Source: Nostoc sp. C052
Lineage (GTDB): Bacteria > Cyanobacteriota > Cyanobacteriia > Cyanobacteriales > Nostocaceae
NCBI RefSeq assembly: GCF_013393905.1
Contig: NZ_CP040272.1
Span: 6,081,001 to 6,145,000 of the forward strand
Direction: 5' to 3'
DNA: 64,000 bases
Shown piece by piece: positions 26,655 to 35,530 of the stretch; the first letter of the stretch is position 1, and the number at the start of each line of letters is the position of its first letter. Under the pieces are notes generated by a model. It was not told where the DNA came from. It ran no database searches and was given only the letters and a program-made list of their open reading frames with translations. Position numbers and translations under genes: made by a program.

Positions 26655-27935
26655 TTACCTGAGTTCGATGTAAGGAAATAGGCTATAAATCTTTACTGAT
26701 AAGAGTTACAGGGTTTTGTTAGGCTTCACTGATTGTCAATAATTTTAAGCTATTGATCAAAATGTCTAGTTGACAACTTTAGTAAGTAAATTTTCAAGGG
26801 AAAAATCTTAAGTAATATTACTAGCAACAATCAATATTGTCCCTAAGCTCTGAGAATAAAGTAATTATTTCGGAGATAGGAATGGATAATGGAATTAGAA
26901 AAGTTGTTTTGTGAAATAGATGATTTTTGTGTGATTTTTGAAGAGAATTTTAAGTCTAAAGTTATTGCATCTCAAAAGCAGCAAAGACAAAAAAAGAGTC
27001 AACTATGTTTAAGTAAGGTCATGACAATAATAATTTATTTTCATCATTCTAGTTATCGAAATTTCAAGAGTTATTATCAAGATAATCTGGCAAAACATTG
27101 TCAAAAATGATTTTTGTGTTTAGTAAGTTATAACAGAATTATCGAATTAATGTCTCATGCTTTAATGCCTTTAATCTTATACTTAAATTCTCGTAATGGT
27201 CAAATCACTGGCATTAGTTTTATTGACAGTATATCTATTCCAATTTGTCATCCAAACCGAGCGAAAAGAAATAAGGTATTTAGAGGCTTGTCAGGTTGGG
27301 GAAAGAGTTCTGTCGCTTGGTATTTTGGGTTCAAGCTTCATTTAATCATTAATGACCAAGGGGAGTTATTAGCTTTTCAAATAACTCCTGGAAATACAGA
27401 TGACCGAGTACCAGTTCCAACCTTAACTCAAAACTTATGGGGTAATCTTTTTGGGGACAAAGGATACATTTCTAAAAAATTATGGCAGGAACTTTGGTCA
27501 AATAATATCAAGGTAATTACTCCATTTAAGAAAAATATGAACAATCAGCTAGTTGATTTTTGGGAAAAACTGATATTACGCAAAAGGTCGTTAATTGAAA
27601 CTGTTAATGACCAATTAAAAAATATCTCTTAAATTGTTCATTCTCGTCATAGAAGTGTCAAAAATTTTATGGTTAATCTGCTTGCAGGTTTAATCGCTTA
27701 TACTTTTCAAGAGAAAAAACCCTCTTGAAAGCTAGATAAAAATGAAATCGAAAATTTACCTGCTTTGTTAGTTTAATCACCTTTTTATTTAAGTAAATTA
27801 TTTAACTTAATTTTCCAAAATAGCAGTTTTTGGATTAGTTTATTTTGACTATCTATTCTCAATAAGGATTGCTAATTGATAGAGTATTGATTATCATTGA
27901 TTTTTAAGCGTTTCTGTTATATCGAACTCAGGTAA
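26655..27935 (+). mobile_element. IS982-family insertion sequence, inactivated
   Basis: A 1281-bp element is bounded by inverted repeats, ttacctgagttcgatgtaa (26655-26673) and its complement at 27917-27935, with one mismatch. It encloses a single transposase frame with two internal stops. No convincing target duplication is visible next to the ends. The element sits between ndhH and the GAF gene. Confidence 0.8.
26889..27728 (+). pseudogene. IS982 transposase with two in-frame stop codons
   Basis: A single reading frame encodes a near full-length IS982-type transposase. The N-terminal FCEIDDFCVIFEENFK is followed by the DDE-fold part IDSISIPICHPNRAKRNKVF, then WYFGFKLHLIINDQGELLAF, FGDKGYISKKLW and, near the end, SLIETVNDQLKNIS and HSRHRSVKNFMVNLLAGLIA. 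It is broken by TGA at 27108-27110 and TAA at 27630-27632. The second lies where family members have Gln, so a CAA-to-TAA change is likely. The frame itself is not shifted, which points to recent inactivation by point mutation. Confidence 0.85.
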
Positions 27936-28239
27936 GGAGGGTACTTAAACTTGTTTGTACAGATTGCTATATTTATTGTCTTAAACTATAAAAAACTGAG
28001 CATATTATTTGCAAATTCCTAAAATTCTTAACTTTAAATTTATAATTGGAAATTCTTTTTAGTGCAAATTAAAAATTATAATTTCTTAAGAATTTCGTTT
28101 AAATTCAGCGAACAGGTTGACTAGTATTAACTTCCGTTAAAATTGAAGTGCTGCTATAAATGCAACAATGTATTTAAATAAAGTCTAATAAATTACTATA
28201 TAAATCCGGCAGCATTTACCTAGTCATAATTTTACAACC
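27936..28239. other. AT-rich spacer before the GAF gene
   Basis: About 300 bp with very low GC. No open frame, hairpin or repeat could be supported. Confidence 0.4.
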
Positions 28240-28776
28240 GTGCAAATTCATCCTCACTCCGAATTTAACCATAGCCGCGATCGCCGTGAACAGGGTTTGC
28301 AAAAATTGCTTGCTCGCCTTGTTAAAACAATGCAGCGCGATGAGTTAGTGCGGCAAACAACCAATCAACTCAGAGAATCGCTTCAGGTTGATCGGGTGGT
28401 GTTGTATTATTTTTACGGGCAGTGGCAAGGACAAGTGACTTTTGAATCTTTGAGTTCTCAAGAATTTTCAATACTTGGTTCCACTGGCCCAGATGGTTGT
28501 TTTAATGACGAGTATGCTGCTTTATACTTGGCAGGACGGGTAAAGGCGATCGCTGATATTGAATTAGAGCCAATCGAATCTTGTCATCAAGATTTTCTCC
28601 GCAATATGCAGGTTCGCGCTAATCTGGTTGTACCAATTTTGATTCCGAGAGGATTATGGGGATTGCTAGCAGCACATCACTGTCAAGGGCCTCATTATTG
28701 GTCGCCATCAGATATAGAAATGATGCAAACAGGGGCACAAACTCTAGCAACAGCCCCTTACATACTAGAAAGTTAA
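28240..28776 (+). CDS. Stand-alone GAF protein, candidate DXCF-type cyanobacteriochrome
   Basis: The 178 residues are essentially one GAF domain (about 30-175) with no kinase, cyclase or other output domain. Two features of bilin-binding cyanobacteriochromes are present. DGCF (85-88) sits before a YxxxYLAGRVKAIADI segment, where DXCF photoreceptors carry their second cysteine. A Cys-His pair (C115-H116, in ESCHQDFLRNMQVRANLVVP) sits at the canonical bilin-attachment position. The following LVVPILIPRGLWGLLAAHHC also fits. If a bilin is attached, it would be a blue/green-type sensor acting through a partner protein. The GTG start at 28240 has no strong ribosome site. The VOC gene follows after 39 bp on the same strand. 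Confidence 0.75.
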   Translation: MQIHPHSEFNHSRDRREQGLQKLLARLVKTMQRDELVRQTTNQLRESLQVDRVVLYYFYGQWQGQVTFESLSSQEFSILGSTGPDGCFNDEYAALYLAGRVKAIADIELEPIESCHQDFLRNMQVRANLVVPILIPRGLWGLLAAHHCQGPHYWSPSDIEMMQTGAQTLATAPYILES

Positions 28777-28815
28777 CCTGCTGTGCATTGATTTTTCTAA
28801 TCAGGAGAAAGAATT

Positions 28816-29205
28816 ATGAAATTTGGTTTCACGGTCATCTGGGTAGAAGATGTAGTTAAAACCGTTGAGTTTTACGAAAAAGCATTTGGTCTGGTTCGTC
28901 GCACTCTCCAAGAGAGGGGGCAGTTTACCTGGGCTGAAATCGAAACCGGAAACACCACACTAGCTTTTTCTTCTAGTAGCGAAGCCCAAAAGTTATTTCC
29001 TGGCGGCTTCCATGCCAACGATGCCACACAACCACCGACATTAATCGAGATATCATTTATCACTCCTGATGTTGGCAGTGCTTACATGAGAGCGATCGGG
29101 GCTGGTGCAAAAGCATTGGATGCTCCTAAAGCGCAGCCTTGGGGACAAACGCTCGCTCGTGTCCGCGATCCTAATGGCGTGCTGGTGTCTTTGGTGAGTG
29201 GCTAG
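28816..29205 (+). CDS. VOC-superfamily (glyoxalase/bleomycin resistance-like) protein
   Basis: A 129-residue protein with the paired beta-alpha-beta-beta-beta modules of the vicinal oxygen chelate fold. The first module is FTVIWVEDVVKTVEFYEKAF and the second has IEISFITPDVGSAYMRAIGA, ending DPNGVLVSLV. The family includes glyoxalases, dioxygenases and drug-binding proteins, and the sequence alone does not say which this is. The usual C-terminal metal-binding Glu of glyoxalases is not evident (ending LVSLVSG), so an enzyme role is doubtful. AGGAG at 28803-28807 gives good support for ATG 28816. It probably shares a transcript with the GAF gene. Confidence 0.82.
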   Translation: MKFGFTVIWVEDVVKTVEFYEKAFGLVRRTLQERGQFTWAEIETGNTTLAFSSSSEAQKLFPGGFHANDATQPPTLIEISFITPDVGSAYMRAIGAGAKALDAPKAQPWGQTLARVRDPNGVLVSLVSG

Positions 29206-29379
29206 TACCGCAAAGCGGAATTAAAAATTGAAAATTAAAAATGAATACAGCGTAATGTATGGCGAGTTTCCATAGAGGCAATAATTGGGCTGAGGATTGC
29301 GATCGCTTCGGCGAAAATCAAAACCTTTGGGTTAAGGGTTATTGGTATAAAGAAGACGCAATTTATCGCATCTCTATAT
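29206..29379. other. Short intergenic repeat debris
   Basis: A decayed copy of the GCGATTTATCGCGTC repeat lies at about 29354-29375 (gacgcaatttatcgcatctc). No gene. Confidence 0.35.
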
Positions 29380-29508
29380 AAGGGAACTCCAAGAAATAAA
29401 TTATGCAATATTGTGGGGTGGGCAACATGAGCGCCCAGTCCATAAGGCTCTCGTTTCGCCCACCCCACAAGAGTTAATTGAATATTTTTTTATTTGGAAG
29501 TCCTTAAG
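29380..29508. mobile_element. MITE with hairpin ends
   Basis: A 129-bp non-coding element has imperfect outer inverted repeats (aagggaactccaagaaataa at 29380-29399 against tatttggaagtcctt at 29491-29505). It also has a perfect inner 13-bp pair, ttgtggggtgggc (29411-29423) and gcccaccccacaa (29458-29470). The near full-length self-complementarity and AT-rich ends are typical of miniature inverted-repeat elements of Nostoc. No transposase is present, so movement would depend on another element. Confidence 0.65.
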
Positions 29509-29780
29509 GGTTTTGTTGCTCTATCTGAACTGTTGTATTGGGGCAGACATCCAAAACTCTTACTAGAACTCACGACATACTACAATTTTTGACACTATCT
29601 ATAATTTGTATAATTTATTTACATAATGCAATCTTCCTAACCATCAAATATGGATAGAATTGCTGCATAAATATTTTACCTACTGCCGATAAGTTAACAC
29701 AGCTTCCCATCAGGGATAGCTGATTCCATCTTTCCATTCTGGAATAGCCAATAGGCTTTTCTATCAACAGGACTTTGATC

Positions 29781-31520
29781 ATGACACAACAAATCATTCG
29801 TGAAGCACCTGCTCCTGATCCGTTAGAAGGTCAACAGACAAACGAATTCTTCTACGTCGCTGCGCCTAATGAGCCTATTCTCAATGTCAACAACATTCAA
29901 GGCAACATTCTCGGTGGGTTCAATAAAGATTACCAGGCCCTTTTGTTCCTGGAAATTGAAAATCCAAAAGCCTTCAAGCACTGGCTGAAGTCACAGATCG
30001 ACTCCATTGCCACCGCCTCAGAAGTGATTGCCTTCAACCGCCTATTCAAGTCTGCCAGAAAACGACGAGGCCGCGAAGGTGCTGTTAAGGCAACCTGGGT
30101 CAATATAGCTTTCTCCTTTGAGGGACTGAAGAAACTAACCAATGATGCCGACTCATTTACGGATGATTCCTTTAAAGCTGGGCTAGCAGCACGCGCTGTT
30201 GATTTGAACGACCCGGTGGACAAGGATGGTAAACCTATTGGCTGGGTCGTGGGTGGGCCGGATAATGGTAAAACTGATGTGGTTTTCATCATTGCCAGCG
30301 ACGATCGCGCGGATTTGTTGACAGAAGTATCGCGGATCTTAGAAAGCATTGTGGTATTTACAGACGATGAAGGCAAGTCTAAGAGCAGTGGAGCCAGAAT
30401 TACCTTCTTAGAAGAAGGAGCCAACTTACCTGCACCTCTGACTGGACATGAGCATTTCGGCAACCTGGATGGAATATCACAACCTGGTATTCGTGGCCGG
30501 GTTGCTGATAATCCGAAAGAACTTCTCACTCCTCGGCAGAACCCAGAGAATAAAAATCAGGGCAAACCAGGACAGGATCTTCTCTGGCCAGGAGAGTTTG
30601 TTTTTGGCTATGAAGGTCAAAACAATGATGCTAAAACGTTGGAAGATAGCAAAGGTCAGGTTGTATCAGCAGGACTACACTGGGCGAATGATGGCTCTTA
30701 CCTTGTATTCCGCCGATTGCGTCAAGATGTATACAAATTCCACCATTTCTTACACAAAAATGCTGCCGAGCTAAACACTGACCCGCGAAAGGTGAGCGCA
30801 AAACTAATTGGTCGCTGGCCTAGTGGCGCTCCCACTGTCCGCACACCCGAAAAAGATGCCCCACAATTGGGTGATAATGACGATGCGAACAATGATTTTG
30901 AATTCAACGGTGATGATCCACCGAAGGATTATTTCTTCAAAAACGACGTAGTTCCACCTTCCAAGGATGCAACGGGTCTGCGCTGTCCCTTTATTGCCCA
31001 TACCCGCAAGACTTATCCACGTAATGACAAAACACCAGGAGGTGGAGGCCCTGGTCCCGAAGAGATTGACCGCAGTGAAGTGACCACTCAAACACACCGC
31101 TTACTCCGTCGCGGTATTCCTTATGGCCCGGTGTCTGCTTCGACGCCGAACAATCCACTACAAGATGAGAAGTTTGTTGACCGTGGTCTTCACTTTTTGG
31201 CTTATCAGACATCGATTGTAGACCAGTTTGAGTTTGTAACCCAGAATTGGGTTAACAATGCAAAGTTCAGTGAGGAGGCGGCTACCGGCCACGAGTTTGA
31301 AGGGGAATTAACTCTTGGTCACGATCCAATTATTGGTCAAAGTGAAAATAACAAACCAAATGGCGATCGCACACGCAAATTCTACATCCACCTTGAGGAT
31401 GACCAAGGTAAACCTCGAACCAAGGAGTTAACTGCACCTGAAGATTGGGTAATTCCTACTGGTGGCGGCTACTTCTTTGCACCGTCGATTTCTGCTTTGA
31501 AGGAAGTATTGACAAAATAA
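29781..31520 (+). CDS. DyP-type haem peroxidase
   Basis: Dye-decolourising peroxidases use H2O2 and a haem to oxidise bulky substrates. The 579 residues show the diagnostic GxxDG motif as GNLDG (227-231, distal D230) in FGNLDGISQPGIRG. The probable proximal haem ligand is H407 in RCPFIAHTRKTYPR. The distal Arg region is THRLLRRGIPYG (438-449), and a C-terminal GGGYFFAPSISAL completes the ferredoxin-like fold. The length, with insertions between the two halves, places it with the longer advanced DyP class rather than with short encapsulated enzymes. No signal peptide is seen, so it is probably cytoplasmic. ATG 29781 is preferred over the TTG at 29775. It has its own transcription unit after the MITE. 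Confidence 0.93.
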   Translation: MTQQIIREAPAPDPLEGQQTNEFFYVAAPNEPILNVNNIQGNILGGFNKDYQALLFLEIENPKAFKHWLKSQIDSIATASEVIAFNRLFKSARKRRGREGAVKATWVNIAFSFEGLKKLTNDADSFTDDSFKAGLAARAVDLNDPVDKDGKPIGWVVGGPDNGKTDVVFIIASDDRADLLTEVSRILESIVVFTDDEGKSKSSGARITFLEEGANLPAPLTGHEHFGNLDGISQPGIRGRVADNPKELLTPRQNPENKNQGKPGQDLLWPGEFVFGYEGQNNDAKTLEDSKGQVVSAGLHWANDGSYLVFRRLRQDVYKFHHFLHKNAAELNTDPRKVSAKLIGRWPSGAPTVRTPEKDAPQLGDNDDANNDFEFNGDDPPKDYFFKNDVVPPSKDATGLRCPFIAHTRKTYPRNDKTPGGGGPGPEEIDRSEVTTQTHRLLRRGIPYGPVSASTPNNPLQDEKFVDRGLHFLAYQTSIVDQFEFVTQNWVNNAKFSEEAATGHEFEGELTLGHDPIIGQSENNKPNGDRTRKFYIHLEDDQGKPRTKELTAPEDWVIPTGGGYFFAPSISALKEVLTK

Positions 31521-31724
31521 CGATTTCATGATGTCGCTGGGCGATCGCATGGAACCGCAAACTTCTCAAATTTTGTCTGTCAATAAATGCCAGCGCTCAT
31601 AGCACAGTGGTCGATATTATGGGGTTTGTAGACCGCTAGAGAAATTTTGAATTATGAATTTTGTTTTGCATCATTCATAATTCATTAATTTTCTCTACTC
31701 CCCAAATCTCAAACCTAAAATTTT

Positions 31725-32912
31725 ATGGATTCAAATCCAGCATTGTGTGCTGCGATCGCTCATCACATTACCACCAGTCCACAGCAGCGAATTACTTTTG
31801 CTGAATTTATGGACATGGCACTATACCACCCTGAACATGGCTACTATTCCAGCGATGCTGTCAAAATTGGCTTTCAGGGTGGTGATTTTTTTACCTCTCC
31901 TAACCTCTGTGCTGACTTTGGCGAGTTATTAGCAGAACAATTTTTACAAATGTGGGAGATTTTAGGAAAACCTGTACCCTTTTCTCTGGTAGAAATGGGA
32001 GCAGGTCAAGGATTGCTGGCATTGCATATCCTGACATATCATCAGCTGCACTACCCAGATTTTTTTACCGCGCTAGAGTACATCATTGTTGAAAAGTCCC
32101 CAACTCTAAGAGAAGAACAGCAGCAACGCTTGCAAGATTTGCCCGTGCGTTGGTGTAGTTTAGAGGAAATACCACCAAATGCGATCGCAGGCTGCTTTTT
32201 TTCTAACGAGTTAGTAGATGCATTCCCCGTGCATCAATTTATCTTAGAAATGGGGAAACTCCGAGAAATTTATGTAACCACAGATCCGAATGAGCAAGAA
32301 ACCAATGCTCCATACCCATCATTTGTAGAAGTCATAGGGGAACCTTCAACACCCCAACTAGCTGAATATTTAGATTTACTGGGAATCGACTTAACCCAAA
32401 GTGCTTATCCAGATGGCTACCGTAGTGAAATTAATTTAGCTGCTTTAAACTGGTTGAGTATAGTAGCAGACCGCTTACAGCGCGGCTATGTGTTAACAAT
32501 TGATTATGGCTACCCCGCCAGTCGTTACTATAATCCCAGGCGATCGCAAGGAACACTACAGTGTTATTACCATCATCGTTTCCATGACAACCCCTATATT
32601 AATATTGGTAGGCAAGATATTACTGCCCATGTTGACTTTACGGCTTTAGAGCGCTGGGGCGAGAAGTGTAATTTAGAGAATATTGGTTTTATCCAGCAGG
32701 GATTATTTTTAATGGCGTTGGGGTTAGGCGATCGCATTGCGGCCCTTTCCGCTCAAAAGCAACCTCTCTCACAATTACTACAGCGGCGGGACGCACTACA
32801 CCAACTTATAGATCCCACAGGCTTAGGCGGCTTTGGAGTCCTAATTCAGAGCAAAGGTTTGGAGAATACAGAAATTACTCAACCACTAAAAGGATTGACC
32901 TTGCCAGAGTAA
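31725..32912 (+). CDS. MidA-type SAM-dependent methyltransferase (NDUFAF7 family)
   Basis: A 395-residue protein of the DUF185/MidA family. The mitochondrial member NDUFAF7 methylates an arginine of complex I subunit NDUFS2, the counterpart of NdhH. The family opening ITFAEFMDMALYHPEHGYYS is clear. The SAM-binding loop VEMGAGQGLLALHIL (about 88-102), the acidic YIIVEKSPTLREEQQQ and the later CFFSNELVDAFPVHQF are typical. It lies 5 kb from ndhH on the same strand, which is suggestive but may be chance. ATG 31725 is the start; the upstream spacer holds an inverted-repeat block (aattttgaattatgaatttt, about 31643). The target in cyanobacteria is not established. Confidence 0.88.
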   Translation: MDSNPALCAAIAHHITTSPQQRITFAEFMDMALYHPEHGYYSSDAVKIGFQGGDFFTSPNLCADFGELLAEQFLQMWEILGKPVPFSLVEMGAGQGLLALHILTYHQLHYPDFFTALEYIIVEKSPTLREEQQQRLQDLPVRWCSLEEIPPNAIAGCFFSNELVDAFPVHQFILEMGKLREIYVTTDPNEQETNAPYPSFVEVIGEPSTPQLAEYLDLLGIDLTQSAYPDGYRSEINLAALNWLSIVADRLQRGYVLTIDYGYPASRYYNPRRSQGTLQCYYHHRFHDNPYINIGRQDITAHVDFTALERWGEKCNLENIGFIQQGLFLMALGLGDRIAALSAQKQPLSQLLQRRDALHQLIDPTGLGGFGVLIQSKGLENTEITQPLKGLTLPE

Positions 32913-33021
32913 ATGTAAACTTGAAAAGTTAAAACTCTATTTAAGAATGCCGTATCAGTCTTATTTAGACTAGCATAACAGTGATTACTGTAAAGTTAAA
33001 CACACTACCAAAGTAATAATT

Positions 33022-33117
33022 ATGACTACCCACGACCTGTTAATGCTAGCAACACTACTTACCCCCGGTATTTTACTTTCAGTGATAATTATGGTGACTT
33101 TTGCCGCTGGTGGTTGA
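33022..33117 (+). CDS. 31-residue single-span membrane microprotein
   Basis: A short frame from ATG 33022 to TGA 33115-33117 encodes one long hydrophobic helix: after MTTHDLLMLATLLTPGILLS come further hydrophobic residues and a FAAGG end. It resembles the size and form of the tiny subunits of cyanobacterial membrane complexes, but I do not recognise it as any named one. Only a weak AAAG-type ribosome site precedes it. It sits alone between two unrelated genes, where non-coding DNA would not be expected to keep such a clean span. Confidence 0.5.
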   Translation: MTTHDLLMLATLLTPGILLSVIIMVTFAAGG

Positions 33118-33243
33118 TTGCCAGAGTTAGGGACTAGGAGTGGGAAGTAGGGAAATTTGGATTTAGGATTGTATCTTAAGTCTTAAGTAACTGCTTCCCT
33201 ATTAATTTGAAACAATACAAACGCGATGTCCATGATGGTTGTA

Positions 33244-33272
33244 ACGCTCGTGACGCTCGACAGCACGAGCGT
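33244..33272. repeat. Palindromic repeat element
   Basis: The 9-bp perfect arms acgctcgtg and cacgagcgt are followed by a HIP1 site and a ttggcgtttctctttggg segment. These are dispersed Nostoc intergenic motifs. It lies upstream of the dehydrogenase gene. Confidence 0.45.
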
Positions 33273-33345
33273 CTGACTCGCGATCGCCCTTGGCGTTTCT
33301 CTTTGGGAGAAGACTCGCTAACACGTCATTAAAGGAACTTAAAAA

Positions 33346-34224
33346 ATGAAGGTGGCATTTCTGGGAACAGGACTGATGGGACTACCAATGGCTCAAAGGT
33401 TATTAGCCGCAGATATACAGCTAGTTGCCTACAATCGCACCCCAGAAAAATTAGCACCACTACAAGCTGCTGGGGTTGAAATTGTCACACATCCCCGCCA
33501 CGCCATTCGCGCTGCTGAGTGCGTAATTCTCATGCTGACTAATGCCTCGGCTATTTATAATGTGTTGCTTTCAGATACAGCCTGGCAAACCTTAGAAGGA
33601 CGCACAATCATTCAAATGGGAACAATTACTCCCACAGAAAGCCAGGAAATTAGAGATGCAGTTGTTGCGGGTGGTGGTGAGTATTTAGAAGCACCTGTAT
33701 TAGGGAGTATCCCGGAAGCGAAAGCTGGCAAGTTGAGTGTTATGGTAGGAGCCGAGCCAGAACAATATCAACGCCACTTAAAATTACTCCAAAATTTTGG
33801 GACTGAACCTTTACTCATAGGCCCTGTGGGATCTGCGGCGGCGCTGAAATTGGCACTAAATCAACTAATAGCTTCCCTAACAACTAGCTTTGCTCTGAGT
33901 CTAGCTTTTGTCCAGCGTCAGGGTGTGGATGTAGATGTGTTTATGCAAATATTGCGCGATAGTCCACTCTACGCACCTACCTTTGATAAAAAGCTACAAC
34001 GGATGTTGGATGGCAACTATACCGATCCAAATTTCCCTACAAAACACTTGCTGAAAGATACAGAATTGTTTATCTCAGAAGCGAAATCTCAGAGTTTGGA
34101 TCTCAGTAGTATTAAAGGAGTGCGGCAAATCTTGCAAACAGCTGTAAAAATGTCATTTGCCGATGATGATTACTCATCACTATTTTCTGTAATTAAAGAA
34201 TGGGGAGAAGCGATCGGGGATTAA
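33346..34224 (+). CDS. NAD(P)-binding beta-hydroxyacid dehydrogenase-family protein
   Basis: A 292-residue member of the 3-hydroxyisobutyrate / glyoxylate-succinic semialdehyde reductase family. The Rossmann start is KVAFLGTGLMGLPMA (2-16). The substrate-binding motif EAPVLGSIPEAKAGKLSVMV (115-134) replaces the usual D-A-P-V-S-G by EAPVLGS, as in glyoxylate reductase-like members. The catalytic lysine is K168 in GSAAALKLALNQ. An all-helical C-terminal domain completes the fold. AAAGGAAC lies just upstream of ATG 33346. The substrate cannot be fixed from sequence; glyoxylate or succinic semialdehyde is a reasonable guess. No operon partner is present. Confidence 0.88.
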   Translation: MKVAFLGTGLMGLPMAQRLLAADIQLVAYNRTPEKLAPLQAAGVEIVTHPRHAIRAAECVILMLTNASAIYNVLLSDTAWQTLEGRTIIQMGTITPTESQEIRDAVVAGGGEYLEAPVLGSIPEAKAGKLSVMVGAEPEQYQRHLKLLQNFGTEPLLIGPVGSAAALKLALNQLIASLTTSFALSLAFVQRQGVDVDVFMQILRDSPLYAPTFDKKLQRMLDGNYTDPNFPTKHLLKDTELFISEAKSQSLDLSSIKGVRQILQTAVKMSFADDDYSSLFSVIKEWGEAIGD

Positions 34225-34362
34225 AGGAGGCAAAGATACAGAAGAGAGGCAGAGCAATACTTCTCGGTTAAGGGGAAAGGGAAAAGGGAAAAGGGAAAGA
34301 AAAAACCTTTAACCCAAACCCAGTACCCTTTACCCCAAAACTGATTCCGAGTTAAAAATACT

Positions 34363-35336
34363 TAGGGGTTGCTGAAAAAGTGATAAAAAAGCCAGAGAAG
34401 GATTAATTAGTTATTCAAGCAAGGAACAAACATAAGTTTTTCTTGCGTGTAAATAGTAAAATCATAAGCCCTAATAATATTAGAGCGGAAAAAAGATGTA
34501 GTTTTCAAAAATAGACACAAAAAAGCGCTAAATAACCATGACAGATGAGTAGATAGATTCATCACTAAAAAAGTAATAGCAATTACAGTTTCCGAAGTAT
34601 GAGAAAGTTTCGCCATCACTCTATTCAGGCTGAATCTTCTTTTAGCTTGTCCAAACTTTCCCTCAATAGAATTACGAATCCTTTCGTCTTCTAAAGCTTG
34701 CTTCTTTTTTTCCTTACTAATAGTCTTCTGAGGTCTACCTAAAGGAGAACCACTAATTCTAATACCTCGTTCTTTGCACCAAGCTCGATTCTCCCTTGTC
34801 CGATAAATTTTATCAACATGAACGGACTCTGGATAATACCCAGTGTAATTTTTAAATGATTCTACTTGTGTTTTCAAATCTCCTGATTCATTAAAGTTAT
34901 CCCAACTAATATGGTCTAAAAATGCATATCCATCAAAGCAACTAGCAGACAGTTTAGCCCCAAATTCCACGGCTTTACCCGCTTTTCCTCGGACAATTGG
35001 AATGCCATCCGAAATGATTTTGCGGGTGCTCCCATCTCTGGAGAAAACAATGAAGAATATTCTGATTCAAATTCTTTCCAGGGGATTAAATTAGCCATCA
35101 TTACCCAACGATTATCTTCCGATAACTTTCCCTCAAATGGAAGTTCAAACTTTTCCACTGCAATTGGAGTTGATTCTTCTTTTCGGTACATAGTTACTTT
35201 GGATACACTATCTTCAGTCTGAGCAGTATGATGCAAGGATTTTGGGCTATTTTACCTTCAAATCTTGCACCGAAATATACTTCTTTGGTCTGAAAATCTA
35301 GATACTGCCACCTTTTGTTTTTTTCAGCAACCCCTA
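34363..35336 (-). mobile_element. IS5-type insertion sequence with internal deletion
   Basis: A 974-bp element is bounded by perfect 17-bp inverted repeats (taggggttgctgaaaaa at 34363-34379 and its complement at 35320-35336). It carries both ends of an IS5-family transposase gene, but the middle is missing, so it can move only with outside transposase. It lies between the dehydrogenase gene and the helical-repeat protein gene. Confidence 0.82.
34407..35236 (-). pseudogene. IS5-family transposase, internally deleted
   Basis: The N-terminal part (KLSEDNRWVMMANLIPWKEF, then MGAPAKSFRMAF) is fused out of frame at about 35010 to the C-terminal part. The latter holds GAKLSASCFDGYAFLDHISW, YYPESVHVDKIYRTRENRAW, NSIEGKFGQAKRRFSLNRVM and ITFLVMNLS. 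Several hundred bases that normally lie between these blocks, including catalytic residues, have been lost. The product would be inactive. Confidence 0.82.
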
Positions 35337-35436
35337 CTTAACCGAAAAGTATTGAAAGGCAGAGCGGCTTTGCCTCCGCTCTGTTACAGCTCGATAAATA
35401 CACTACTAATCTGTCAAATTCATTTTGACGGTTAGA

Positions 35437-35462
35437 GAAGCGCGATAAATCGCCGTCTCTAC
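35437..35462. repeat. Inverted copy of the GCGATTTATCGCGTC repeat
   Basis: The sequence gcgcgataaatcgccgtctct is the reverse-oriented form of the core found near 720 and 8655. Confidence 0.5.
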
Positions 35463-35530
35463 AAGGAATTTATCCATCAATTATTTATTGACAGACTACT
35501 ACGGTTCAATCAAATGAAAAATGCTGTATG

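Noticed and set aside
29930..30529. 199-codon minus-strand open frame
   Set aside because: It lies wholly antisense to the well-supported DyP peroxidase gene, is Ser-rich, and has no family motif.
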